A stretch of DNA of 12,967 nucleotides from Gemmatimonadales bacterium. Lineage in GTDB: Bacteria; Gemmatimonadota; Gemmatimonadetes; Gemmatimonadales; GWC2-71-9. This document shows, in pieces, positions 6,560 through 12,727 of this stretch. The notes under the pieces were generated by a model. It worked only from the letters and a program-made list of their open reading frames with translations. It did not search any database and had not been told where the DNA came from. Location of the stretch: NCBI GenBank assembly GCA_025924275.1, contig JAICEH010000034.1, positions 1-12,967 on the forward strand. Direction: 5' to 3'. Each line of letters starts with the position of its first letter. The stretch's first letter is position 1. A program made the position numbers and the translations under genes.

Positions 6560-6629
6560 GTTTCCGTTTCCGGCCATCGGCTCCCTCCCCGCTCCCGCCG
6601 TCCGGCTTACCCCTCGGGTCCCACCCGCC

Positions 6630-6637
6630 TAGTTTCG
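6630..6637 (+). promoter_or_regulatory. Candidate -10 element for the Lys/Ala-rich small-protein gene
   Basis: TAGTTTCG resembles the FCB TAnnTTTG box. A possible TTACCC upstream element (6606-6611) lies 18 bases before it. The implied start would give a leader of about 20 bases that contains the GGAGG at 6653-6657. It follows the DUF4382 terminator, as expected for an independent promoter. Confidence 0.4.
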
Positions 6638-6662
6638 TGGAACCCCCTCACCGGAGGCCGCA

Positions 6663-6971
6663 ATGGCCCGGATCGGCAGGAAGATCGACGAGGCGACCGA
6701 CGCCGTGGGCCGGCGTGCCGGCACGGCGCTGGCGCAGGCGGAGAAGGCGGTGGCGAAGACGCGGAAGTCCGCCGGCCGCACCATGGAGGACGCCGCTGAC
6801 AACGTGCGCGCCTACGCCAAGGACCTCAAGCGGAAGGCCCGCGATCCCGAGGTGCAGCGCAAGCTCAAGACCGCGGGCAAGGCCGCGGCCGCCGCGGGCG
6901 CGGCCGTGCTCGCCATCGTCGTCACCAAGAAGGCCGTGGCGAAGCGGAGAAAGGCGGCGAAGCGCCGCTGA
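6663..6971 (+). CDS. Small Lys/Ala-rich basic protein with hydrophobic C-terminal segment
   Basis: The product has 102 residues and no recognised family. Residues 1-70 are highly charged and helical, with Lys/Arg and Ala spaced as in amphipathic helices (QAEKAVAKTRKSAGRTMEDA). Residues 73-88 (KAAAAAGAAVLAIVVT) form a short Ala-rich hydrophobic stretch. The tail, KKAVAKRRKAAKRR, is strongly basic and resembles histone-H1-like tails. There is no signal peptide. It has a good ribosome binding site: GGAGG at 6653-6657, five bases before the ATG. Two readings fit: a tail-anchored inner-membrane protein with its basic end held at the membrane, or a nucleoid-associated or polyanion-binding protein. 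The sequence does not decide. Its stop lies only 12 bases from the stop of the convergent dehydrogenase gene, with no room for a separate terminator. Base composition and the ribosome binding site support a real gene. Confidence 0.75.
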   Translation: MARIGRKIDEATDAVGRRAGTALAQAEKAVAKTRKSAGRTMEDAADNVRAYAKDLKRKARDPEVQRKLKTAGKAAAAAGAAVLAIVVTKKAVAKRRKAAKRR

Positions 6972-6983
6972 CCCCCGGGGCCC

Positions 6984-8399
6984 TCAGGGGAAGATCCCGA
7001 GGTCCTCGTAGCTGTGCACGATCTTGTCGAGCGCGTTCACCATCGCGGCCAGGCGGAAGTCCGCCCGGTCGCGATGCTTGTTCCGGGTGGTGCGCACCTC
7101 GTGCCACGCCTGCACCATCGTCTCCTCCAGCCCGGAGCCCACCAGCGCCTCCTCGTCCGCGCCCTGGGTGGCGGTCGCCATCTCGGCGGCCGTGAACCGC
7201 TTCCCGGTGGCACCCTCCACCGCCTGCAGCAGGCGCCGGTAGGCCCCCTCCTCGAACCGCTTCTCCATCCGGCCGAAGCGGAGGTGGTCGAGGTTCTTCA
7301 CCCATTCGAAGTAGGAGACCGTCACCCCGCCGGCGTTGAGGTAGATGTCGGGGATCACCATCACCCCGCGCTGGCGGAGGATCGCATCGGCCTCGGCGGT
7401 GGTCGGGCCGTTCGCCCCCTCGGCCACGATCTTCGCCTTGACCCGCGGGGCGTTCGCGGCGGTGATCTGGTTCTCCAGCGCCGCGGGCACCAGGATGTCG
7501 CAGTCGAGCTCGAGGGCCAGGGTGGTGTGGGCCAGGTCGGTGGCCCCGGGAAAGCCGGTGATCCGCCCCGTCGCGCGCCGGTGGGCCACCACCGCCGCGA
7601 GGTCGAGCCCATCCGGGGCGTGGATCGCCCCCTCGGACTCCGCCAGGCCGACGATCACGGCCCCGCCCCCCGCGAGGAAGTTGGCCGCGTGATAGCCGAC
7701 GTTCCCGAGCCCCTGCACCACCACCCGCTTGCCCGCCAGGCCCTCGGGGAGCCCCAGCGGCTTCAGGTCCTCCGCCACCGCGCACGCCTCGCGCACGCCG
7801 AAGTAGACGCCGCGCCCCGTGGCCTCCGCGCGGCCGCGGATGCCGCCCTGCGCCACCGGCTTCCCGGTGACGCAGCCGAGTCCGTTGAGGTCGCCGGTGG
7901 AGAGCTGGATGTAGGTGTCGGCAATCCACGCCATCTCCTTGGCCCCGGTGCCGAAGTCCGGCGCCGGGACGTCCAGGGCGGGACCGAGGAAGTTCTTGCG
8001 GTACAGCTCGTAGGCGTAACGCCGGGTGATCCGCTCGAGCTCGCCCTCCGAGTACTTCTTCCGGTCGATCCGTACCCCACCCTTGGCCCCGCCGAAGGGC
8101 ACGTCCATCAGGGCGCACTTGTAGGTCATCAGCGCGGCGAGCGCCACCACCTCGTCCTCGTTCACCACCGTGGCGTACCGGATGCCCCCCTTCGTCGGGA
8201 GCCGGTGATGGCTGTGCTCCGCGCGCCACGCGTGGACCACCTCGACCGTGCCGTCGTCCCGCCGGATCGGAAACGCCATGCGGTACACCGAGTCGCAGGC
8301 CCGGATCTTCGCCAGCAGGTGGGGTGGGTGGTCGGTGAGTGCCGCCGCCAGGTCGAAGGAGCGGTTGACCTGGTCCAGGAAGCTGGTGTCGCCCGACAT
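6984..8399 (-). CDS. Glu/Leu/Phe/Val dehydrogenase family protein, probably glutamate dehydrogenase
   Basis: This 471-residue cytoplasmic enzyme would catalyse reversible NAD(P)-dependent oxidative deamination of glutamate to 2-oxoglutarate and ammonium. The substrate domain carries LPTKGGIRY (Lys70), MTYKCALMDVPFGGAKGG (Lys94, Lys106) and VPAPDFGTGAKEMAWI (Asp148). The 24- and 12-residue spacing of the three Lys matches glutamate dehydrogenases. Lys70 sits where leucine dehydrogenases have a hydrophobic residue, which favours glutamate. The nucleotide domain has VVVQGLGNVG (GxGxxG at 230-235). The C-terminus (FRLAAMVNALDKIVHSYEDLGIFP) is typical of the family, and the length is slightly above the usual 410-450. 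I chose the ATG at 8399-8397, with minus-strand GAGG at 8410-8407 seven bases upstream. The open frame continues to 8825, but that extension reads through the divergent propeller gene and has no dehydrogenase homology. NAD versus NADP preference is not resolved. Confidence 0.93.
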   Translation of the reverse strand: MSGDTSFLDQVNRSFDLAAALTDHPPHLLAKIRACDSVYRMAFPIRRDDGTVEVVHAWRAEHSHHRLPTKGGIRYATVVNEDEVVALAALMTYKCALMDVPFGGAKGGVRIDRKKYSEGELERITRRYAYELYRKNFLGPALDVPAPDFGTGAKEMAWIADTYIQLSTGDLNGLGCVTGKPVAQGGIRGRAEATGRGVYFGVREACAVAEDLKPLGLPEGLAGKRVVVQGLGNVGYHAANFLAGGGAVIVGLAESEGAIHAPDGLDLAAVVAHRRATGRITGFPGATDLAHTTLALELDCDILVPAALENQITAANAPRVKAKIVAEGANGPTTAEADAILRQRGVMVIPDIYLNAGGVTVSYFEWVKNLDHLRFGRMEKRFEEGAYRRLLQAVEGATGKRFTAAEMATATQGADEEALVGSGLEETMVQAWHEVRTTRNKHRDRADFRLAAMVNALDKIVHSYEDLGIFP

Positions 8400-8414
8400 G
8401 GAGGGGCCTCGACG

Positions 8415-8439
8415 GGGGGATCGGGGAACGGGGAACGGG
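8415..8439 (+). repeat. Heptanucleotide repeat, unit CGGGGAA
   Basis: GGGGGAT, CGGGGAA, CGGGGAA and a partial CGGG run in seven-base register in the leader of the dehydrogenase gene, 16-40 bases upstream of its ATG. On the minus-strand mRNA the unit reads TTCCCCG. A short GGCC-TTC-GGCC hairpin follows directly on the plus strand. The role is unknown. Confidence 0.7.
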
Positions 8440-8470
8440 CCTTCGGCCTTCGACTTCGCCTCAGAGCCCT

Positions 8471-8499
8471 GAGATACCGCCCGACCGGCAGCCTCGCAA
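8471..8499 (-). promoter_or_regulatory. Candidate promoter for the glutamate-dehydrogenase-family gene
   Basis: On the minus strand TTGCGA (8499-8494) and TATCTC (8476-8471) are separated by exactly 17 bases, a standard sigma-70 spacing with moderate matches to both boxes. The implied leader of about 65 bases would contain the CGGGGAA heptamer repeat and the GAGG ribosome binding site. Confidence 0.3.
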
Positions 8500-8568
8500 G
8501 CTGCAACCATTCGGACCCGTCGGTCGTCTTCCCCAGTGATCCCCCTACGCGCGTTCCCGGAGACCCCG

Positions 8569-9771
8569 ATGGCCTTCCCCCACCGAACCACCCTGCTCGC
8601 CGCCCTCGCGCTCCTCGCCGGCTGCGGCGAGCGCGCTCCCCAAACCGGCCTCCGGACGGAGGTGGACACCGTCGGGGATACCGTGGTCGTCCGGACCCTC
8701 TCGGGCAGCGTCTGGGACTCCGCCCGGACCCTGGTCGAGGACCTGAGCATCGGCGTGGACGAGGGGGCGCCCGAGGAGATGTTCGGCCAGGTCCGCGCAA
8801 TCGCCGTGGCCCCCGACGGTGCCATCTACGTGATGGACCCCGAGCCCGCCCTCCGGAAGTTCGACCGCACCGGGGGCTTCCTCGGGACCTTCGGCCGGCT
8901 CGGCAGCGGCCCGGGCGAGTACCGCCAACCGGACGGCGGGCTCACGGTCCTGTCGGACGGCCGGGTGGTGGTGCGCGATCCGTCCAACGGCCGCTTCCAG
9001 GTGTTCACTGCCGCGGGGGAGCACGCGGCCACCTGGCCCGTCGCCACCGGGTTCAACACCAGCCGGCGGCTGGCCCGTGACACCGCGGGCAACATCCTCA
9101 CGCTGGTGCTGCTGGAGGGGAACACCGACGTCCGCGACTGGAGGATGGGGCTGCGGCGGTACGACCCGGCGGGCACGCCACGGGACACCCTGCCGGTGCC
9201 GCAGTTCGAGTTCGAACGGATGCAGATCACCGGCCAGCGCGAGGGGAACTCGAGCATCAACGACGTCCCCTTCTCTCCCCGCGCCCATTGGGACTGGAGC
9301 CCGCTCGGGTACTTCGTGGGAGGGGTGAGCGACCGCTACCGGCTCGACCTCTTCCGGCCCACCGGCGTGCTGCGGCTCGAGCGCGAGGTGCCGGCCGTAC
9401 CGGTGGACCCGGCTGAAGCCGCCGACCACAAGGCGGAAGCCAGCAAGAACATGGTCGAGAGCTTCCCCGGCTGGACCTGGAACGGGCCCGAGGTGCCCTC
9501 CACCAAGCCGGCATTCCGCGGGCTCTTCACCGGTGCCGAGGGCCGGCTCTGGGTGCTCCGGTCCCAGCCCGGCCGGAAGAATGCGGACGGCGACTGGACC
9601 GAGTCGATCCTGTTCGACGTCTTCGAGCCGGACGGCCGCTACCTGGGTGAGGCCCGGGGGCCGGAAGGGTTCCGGATCTGGCCCGAACCGGTCTTCCGCG
9701 GCGACACCGCCTGGGCCGCCGTGGAGTCGGAGGACGGGGTGATGCGGGTGAAACGGCTGGTGGCGCGGTAG
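8569..9771 (+). CDS. Six-bladed beta-propeller (NHL/TolB-like) lipoprotein
   Basis: The product has 400 residues. The signal peptide MAFPHRTTLLAALALLAGC ends in a lipobox with Cys19, so the protein is lipid-anchored outside the cytoplasm. Propeller-type repeats begin near residue 75. IAVAPDGAIYVMD (78-90) and RKFDRTGGFLGTFG are followed by GSGPGEYRQPDG, the GxGPGE(F/Y) loop typical of bacterial six-bladed propellers of the NHL type. Later blades include LFRPTGVLRLE and FEPDGRYLGEARGPEGF. These proteins usually bind ligands or serve as recognition scaffolds; no catalytic site is evident. I chose the ATG at 8569 because GGAG (8559-8562) lies six bases upstream and the signal peptide then has normal length. 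An in-frame GTG at 8536 would add 11 residues. It is divergent from the dehydrogenase gene and convergent with the rhomboid gene, so it is probably transcribed alone. Confidence 0.85.
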   Translation: MAFPHRTTLLAALALLAGCGERAPQTGLRTEVDTVGDTVVVRTLSGSVWDSARTLVEDLSIGVDEGAPEEMFGQVRAIAVAPDGAIYVMDPEPALRKFDRTGGFLGTFGRLGSGPGEYRQPDGGLTVLSDGRVVVRDPSNGRFQVFTAAGEHAATWPVATGFNTSRRLARDTAGNILTLVLLEGNTDVRDWRMGLRRYDPAGTPRDTLPVPQFEFERMQITGQREGNSSINDVPFSPRAHWDWSPLGYFVGGVSDRYRLDLFRPTGVLRLEREVPAVPVDPAEAADHKAEASKNMVESFPGWTWNGPEVPSTKPAFRGLFTGAEGRLWVLRSQPGRKNADGDWTESILFDVFEPDGRYLGEARGPEGFRIWPEPVFRGDTAWAAVESEDGVMRVKRLVAR

Positions 9772-9780
9772 GACGGATGG

Positions 9781-9841
9781 GAGTCACGAGTCGCGAGTCA
9801 TCGGCTTGATCGCGCGACTCGTGACTCGCGACTCGTGACTC
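9781..9841. terminator. Bidirectional terminator: 20-bp perfect inverted repeat
   Basis: GAGTCACGAGTCGCGAGTCA (9781-9800) is the exact reverse complement of 9822-9841, with a 21-base loop. It fills most of the 77-base gap between the convergent propeller (stop 9771) and rhomboid (stop 9849) genes. There is no T-tract on either side, so termination would rely on the stem itself, perhaps with Rho. The position supports a shared terminator. Confidence 0.6.
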
Positions 9842-9848
9842 GTGACTC
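9816..9848 (+). repeat. Heptanucleotide tandem repeat, unit GACTCGY
   Basis: Four seven-base copies (GACTCGT, GACTCGC, GACTCGT, GACTCGT) are followed by a partial GACTC ending directly at the rhomboid stop codon. The left arm of the inverted repeat (9781-9800) is the same heptamer in opposite orientation. The hairpin is therefore two facing tandem-repeat blocks. Confidence 0.85.
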
Positions 9849-10607
9849 CTACGGCACCAGCCGATCGAGGAAGGCCCGCTCCTCCACCGTGAGGCTCGCG
9901 GGGCCGTCAGCCCGCGCCTTCTCCATCACCCGGTCCACCTCGGCCCGGTTGACCTCGTGCAGCCGTTCGCGCGGGATCCGCTCCCAGCGGACCAGGTCGC
10001 CGCTCTTGGGCGCGGCGCGGAGCGCCGGACCGAGGGCCGCGTTCCGGAACGCGCGTGCGGGTGACCGCCGTTCCATCCACACCAGGTAGAGCCAGCCACC
10101 CAGGAAGCCCCCCAGGTGTGCGAAGTGGGCGATGCCCCGCTGCGCGCCGGTGAACCCGCTCCAGAGCGAGAGCGCGGTCAGCAGCACCACGAACACCCGC
10201 GACTCGATGGGCAGCACGCCCCAGAGCAGCAGCCGCTCCTGGGGCCAGTAGCGGGCAAAGGCGAGCATCACGGCGAACACCGATCCCGACGCGCCGATGA
10301 TCGCCGCGCCGGGGGCCAGGGGGATGGAGAGCAGGGCGCCGGTGATGCCCCCCGTGAAGTAGAGGGCGAGGAACTGCCGCCCGCCGAGCCGGGCCTCCAC
10401 CCGGGGGCCGAGGAAGAACAGCCCGAACATGTTCCCCAGGAGGTGGAAGAAGTCCCCGTGGAGGAACTGGTAGGTGACCAGCGTCCACGGCTGGGCGAGA
10501 ACCGCGCCCGGCACGAAGACGAACGGATAGGCGAGTTGCGGGGCGGCGCGCGTCGCGAAGAAGACCACCACGTTCGCGACCACCAGCCGGGTGACCCAGG
10601 GTGTCAT
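9849..10607 (-). CDS. Rhomboid-family intramembrane serine protease
   Basis: This 252-residue integral inner-membrane protease cleaves substrates within or near their transmembrane helices. It has six predicted membrane segments between residues about 4 and 178. All active-site elements are visible: an HLLGN oxyanion motif (His55, Asn59), the GASG nucleophile motif with Ser107, and HFAHLGG with catalytic His164. The C-terminal 70 residues are cytoplasmic and end in SLTVEERAFLDRLVP, a tail common in this bacterial subgroup. I chose the ATG at 10607-10605, which places the first membrane helix at residues 4-20. The frame is open to 10730, but the extra 41 residues are not conserved-looking. No Shine-Dalgarno sequence is present; a TACCGT box (10621-10616) lies eight bases before the ATG, which suggests a leaderless transcript. 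The gene is divergent from the large bitopic protein gene. The substrate is unknown. Confidence 0.92.
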   Translation of the reverse strand: MTPWVTRLVVANVVVFFATRAAPQLAYPFVFVPGAVLAQPWTLVTYQFLHGDFFHLLGNMFGLFFLGPRVEARLGGRQFLALYFTGGITGALLSIPLAPGAAIIGASGSVFAVMLAFARYWPQERLLLWGVLPIESRVFVVLLTALSLWSGFTGAQRGIAHFAHLGGFLGGWLYLVWMERRSPARAFRNAALGPALRAAPKSGDLVRWERIPRERLHEVNRAEVDRVMEKARADGPASLTVEERAFLDRLVP

Positions 10608-10757
10608 CGGGGGGAACGGTAGGAGCCAGCGGCGTCCGGGGCAACCGACCGCCGCGTTCCGGGCTCCCCGGGCCCCAGTCTGGCATTGTGCGAGGCGCCA
10701 GCGACGCGGACAGTCACAAGACACTGCCAAGCAACCACTTGCGGGATGGCCCGCTGA

Positions 10758-10779
10758 TTGCTCACTGGCGCCTGAGCAA
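10758..10779. promoter_or_regulatory. Inverted repeat TTGCTCA-N8-TGAGCAA upstream of the bitopic protein gene
   Basis: Perfect seven-base arms flank an eight-base centre that itself contains GGCGCC. The site ends 16 bases before the ATG at 10796 and lies in the divergent spacer shared with the rhomboid gene. It may be an operator for a dimeric regulator. Alternatively it is an RNA hairpin just before the start codon, in a leader that lacks a ribosome binding site. Confidence 0.35.
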
Positions 10780-10795
10780 CCAGCGAAACCGGCCT

Positions 10796-12652
10796 ATGTA
10801 CCGCATCCGCCTCTCCGACGGGAGGGAACTCGAGTTCCCCTCGATCCAGGATTTCTCCGCCGCGGTGCACGACGGCACCGTGGACGAGAATGCGAGCATC
10901 TTCCATCGGCGGGCCGAGCGCTGGCTGCCGGTTCGCGAGCATCCCCACTTCATCCAGGCCCGCGGCCAGGCGCCCGCCCGCCCCCGCCCCGCCCCGCCAC
11001 CGGCGGACGCCGTGGACCTCGACGCGATCCTCTCGCTGCTCGACGCGCCATCCACCGGTGCCGCCCCGGCTCCGGCCCAGCCGGGCCATCCTGCGCCGCC
11101 GGCACCCCCGACGATCTCCCCCCCGGTCGAAGTCCAGCCGGTCATGGAGTCGGTCGGCGACCTGCCGGTCCTGCGCACCGGGCTCGAGCCGGCTGCGGAG
11201 GCCCAGCCGGAGCCGGAGCCCACGCCCGACCCCTCCGCGGCGGATCGGGCGGAGGCGATCAACCGCCTCGCCGACGACATCGAGGAAGTTCCGGCGGAGC
11301 CGCTGCCGATCGAATCGCTGGCCCCGGACGAGCCGGACGAGGTCGAAGGACCTCCTGCCGCCACCGCGGCCCCGGAGCCGCCGCGCAAGTCACTCTGGAG
11401 CCGGGAATCCGAACCGGTCCTCCCGAAGCTGGACCTCGACCCGGTGGGCGGTGACTTCGGCAAGGTGAGCCCGCCCGACCCGGCCACGCGGAAGGAGCGC
11501 CGGAGCCGCTGGGGTCCGCCGCCCGAGCACGAGCGCTTCGCCCCCCGGCCGGCGGCGGCCGCCCCGGCCCCGGTGACCGCGACGGCCGCGCCGCCCCTGC
11601 CGGAGGCCGACATTCCTTCGTACGCCCTGGTCGAGGCCACCACCCCGGCCGCACCGGCTTCCGAGGTCCCGGACCTCGACTGGCCGTCGAAGGTCGAGGG
11701 CGAACCCTTTCTCGTCGGCGCCGCAGTCCGCCGGAAGTGGATGCCGGTGGCCGCCGCGGTCGGCGCAGTCCTGCTCATCGTCGCGGTCATCGTCTTCCGC
11801 GAGAGCGGCGAGGACGCGGTCGCGCGCGAGGGCCTGCCGGCGGCCGTGGACGCCGCCAATGCGTCGCCCGCACCCGCGAACCGGAGCGGGGACACCGCCG
11901 CCCTGGTGACTCCCCCGTCCGTGCCGGAGGGCCGCCCGTCTCCTGCGCCCGAGCCGGTGGTGCCCGCCCGGGACAGCGCCCCACCGCCGATCGTCATGCC
12001 GGCCCCCCCCGTGGGCGGTGGGCGGATGAAGGTGGATGCCGGTGTGGTGCGCCTGGCGCCGATCAACCTCGGCGGCGGGAGCGCGATGCGCTCGCACGCC
12101 GACCTGATGCGGTTCTACGACCAGCAGTACGGCCAGGCGCAGGCGGCGCTCGAGGCGGACCTCGTCCGCGCGGGCTTCAGCCGGCTCTTCGGCATCGCCA
12201 CCCTCACCACCAGCGACGGCCTCGCCGCGGGCCGGCGCGCGCTCTCCACCGGCCGCGCGGCGCTGGGCGCCTACCGCCTCCGCCAGGTGGCCATCGAGCG
12301 CGCCTACCAGGACAGCCTCCGGGCGGTCGGGCGGCGGCTCAGCCTTGGCCCGGCCGAGCTGTCCGCGTGGGCCGCGCGTCCGTCGCGGCGGGAGCCCGAG
12401 GCGACGGCGGCCCTCGCCGATCCGGTGCTGGACGGGGCCGACGAGATTCTCGAGCTGCTGCAGCGCGAGATCGGGCACTACCGCCTGCAGGGCAACACGC
12501 TCGTCTTCGAGAACCGGCCCTCCGCCGAGCGCTACGCCGGCCTCCGGGCCTCGGTGGAACGCGGCGTGGCCGGTCTCGATCAGTCCCACCTCACCCTGCG
12601 CGCCGTCGCCCGCGCGATCGGGAGCTCCCTGCCGCTCGAGATCGTGAACTGA
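10796..12652 (+). CDS. Large bitopic membrane protein with GYF_2-like N-terminus, function unknown
   Basis: The product has 618 residues. Residues 1-52 form a small folded domain (RIRLSDGRELEFPSIQDFSA, then DGTVDENASIFHRRAERWLP and HPHF). Its pattern of a strand, a helix ending in G-x-V, and a terminal Trp recalls GYF_2/DUF4339 modules; this is a resemblance, not a firm match. Residues about 55-310 are a disordered Pro/Ala/Glu-rich linker with one charged helix-like segment. Residues 316-334 are a single membrane helix preceded by VRRKW, giving a cytoplasmic N-terminus. A second Pro/Ala-rich linker leads to a helical periplasmic domain at about 410-618 (DLMRFYDQQYGQAQAALEAD onward). I chose the ATG at 10796 because MYRIRL begins the ordered domain; the open frame starts at a GTG at 10601 that overlaps the rhomboid gene. 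No ribosome binding site is visible. A link between cytoplasm and envelope is inferred from topology only. Confidence 0.82.
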   Translation: MYRIRLSDGRELEFPSIQDFSAAVHDGTVDENASIFHRRAERWLPVREHPHFIQARGQAPARPRPAPPPADAVDLDAILSLLDAPSTGAAPAPAQPGHPAPPAPPTISPPVEVQPVMESVGDLPVLRTGLEPAAEAQPEPEPTPDPSAADRAEAINRLADDIEEVPAEPLPIESLAPDEPDEVEGPPAATAAPEPPRKSLWSRESEPVLPKLDLDPVGGDFGKVSPPDPATRKERRSRWGPPPEHERFAPRPAAAAPAPVTATAAPPLPEADIPSYALVEATTPAAPASEVPDLDWPSKVEGEPFLVGAAVRRKWMPVAAAVGAVLLIVAVIVFRESGEDAVAREGLPAAVDAANASPAPANRSGDTAALVTPPSVPEGRPSPAPEPVVPARDSAPPPIVMPAPPVGGGRMKVDAGVVRLAPINLGGGSAMRSHADLMRFYDQQYGQAQAALEADLVRAGFSRLFGIATLTTSDGLAAGRRALSTGRAALGAYRLRQVAIERAYQDSLRAVGRRLSLGPAELSAWAARPSRREPEATAALADPVLDGADEILELLQREIGHYRLQGNTLVFENRPSAERYAGLRASVERGVAGLDQSHLTLRAVARAIGSSLPLEIVN

Positions 12653-12678
12653 TCCCCGGTGGCGGCCGGCTGGACACG

Positions 12679-12708
12679 ACGGCCCGGAGGGGACACCCTT
12701 CGGGCCGT
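12679..12708 (+). terminator. Hairpin between the bitopic protein gene and the NPP gene
   Basis: ACGGCCCGGAGGG (12679-12691) pairs with CCCTTCGGGCCGT (12696-12708) around a GACA loop, giving a 13-bp stem with one G-U wobble. No T-tract follows. It sits 26 bases after one stop codon and 19 bases before the next start. It may end the first transcript, or act as a processing or leader structure for the second. Confidence 0.5.
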
Positions 12709-12727
12709 GCCGCTTCCAGGATCCGCC

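Noticed and set aside
8400..8825. N-terminal extension of the dehydrogenase frame (142 codons)
   Set aside because: It covers the divergent spacer and the start of the propeller gene. The dehydrogenase begins normally at 8399 with a ribosome binding site.
7014..9080. 688-codon plus-strand open frame across the dehydrogenase gene and into the propeller gene
   Set aside because: It is antisense to a clear dehydrogenase and out of frame with the propeller lipoprotein; the composition is that of a shadow frame.
9781..9848. Possible CRISPR-like or phage attachment repeat
   Set aside because: The units are seven bases in direct tandem with no spacers, and there are no cas or integrase genes; it is better explained as a tandem-repeat terminator.
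10601..10795. N-terminal extension of the bitopic protein from a GTG at 10601
   Set aside because: It would overlap the rhomboid start and adds 65 residues without structure. The ordered domain begins at the ATG at 10796.
11100..12020. Pro/Ala-rich stretches of the bitopic protein as a sign of frameshift or assembly error
   Set aside because: The frame stays open with consistent GC-rich codon use and leads into a membrane helix and an ordered domain, so a natural disordered linker explains it.
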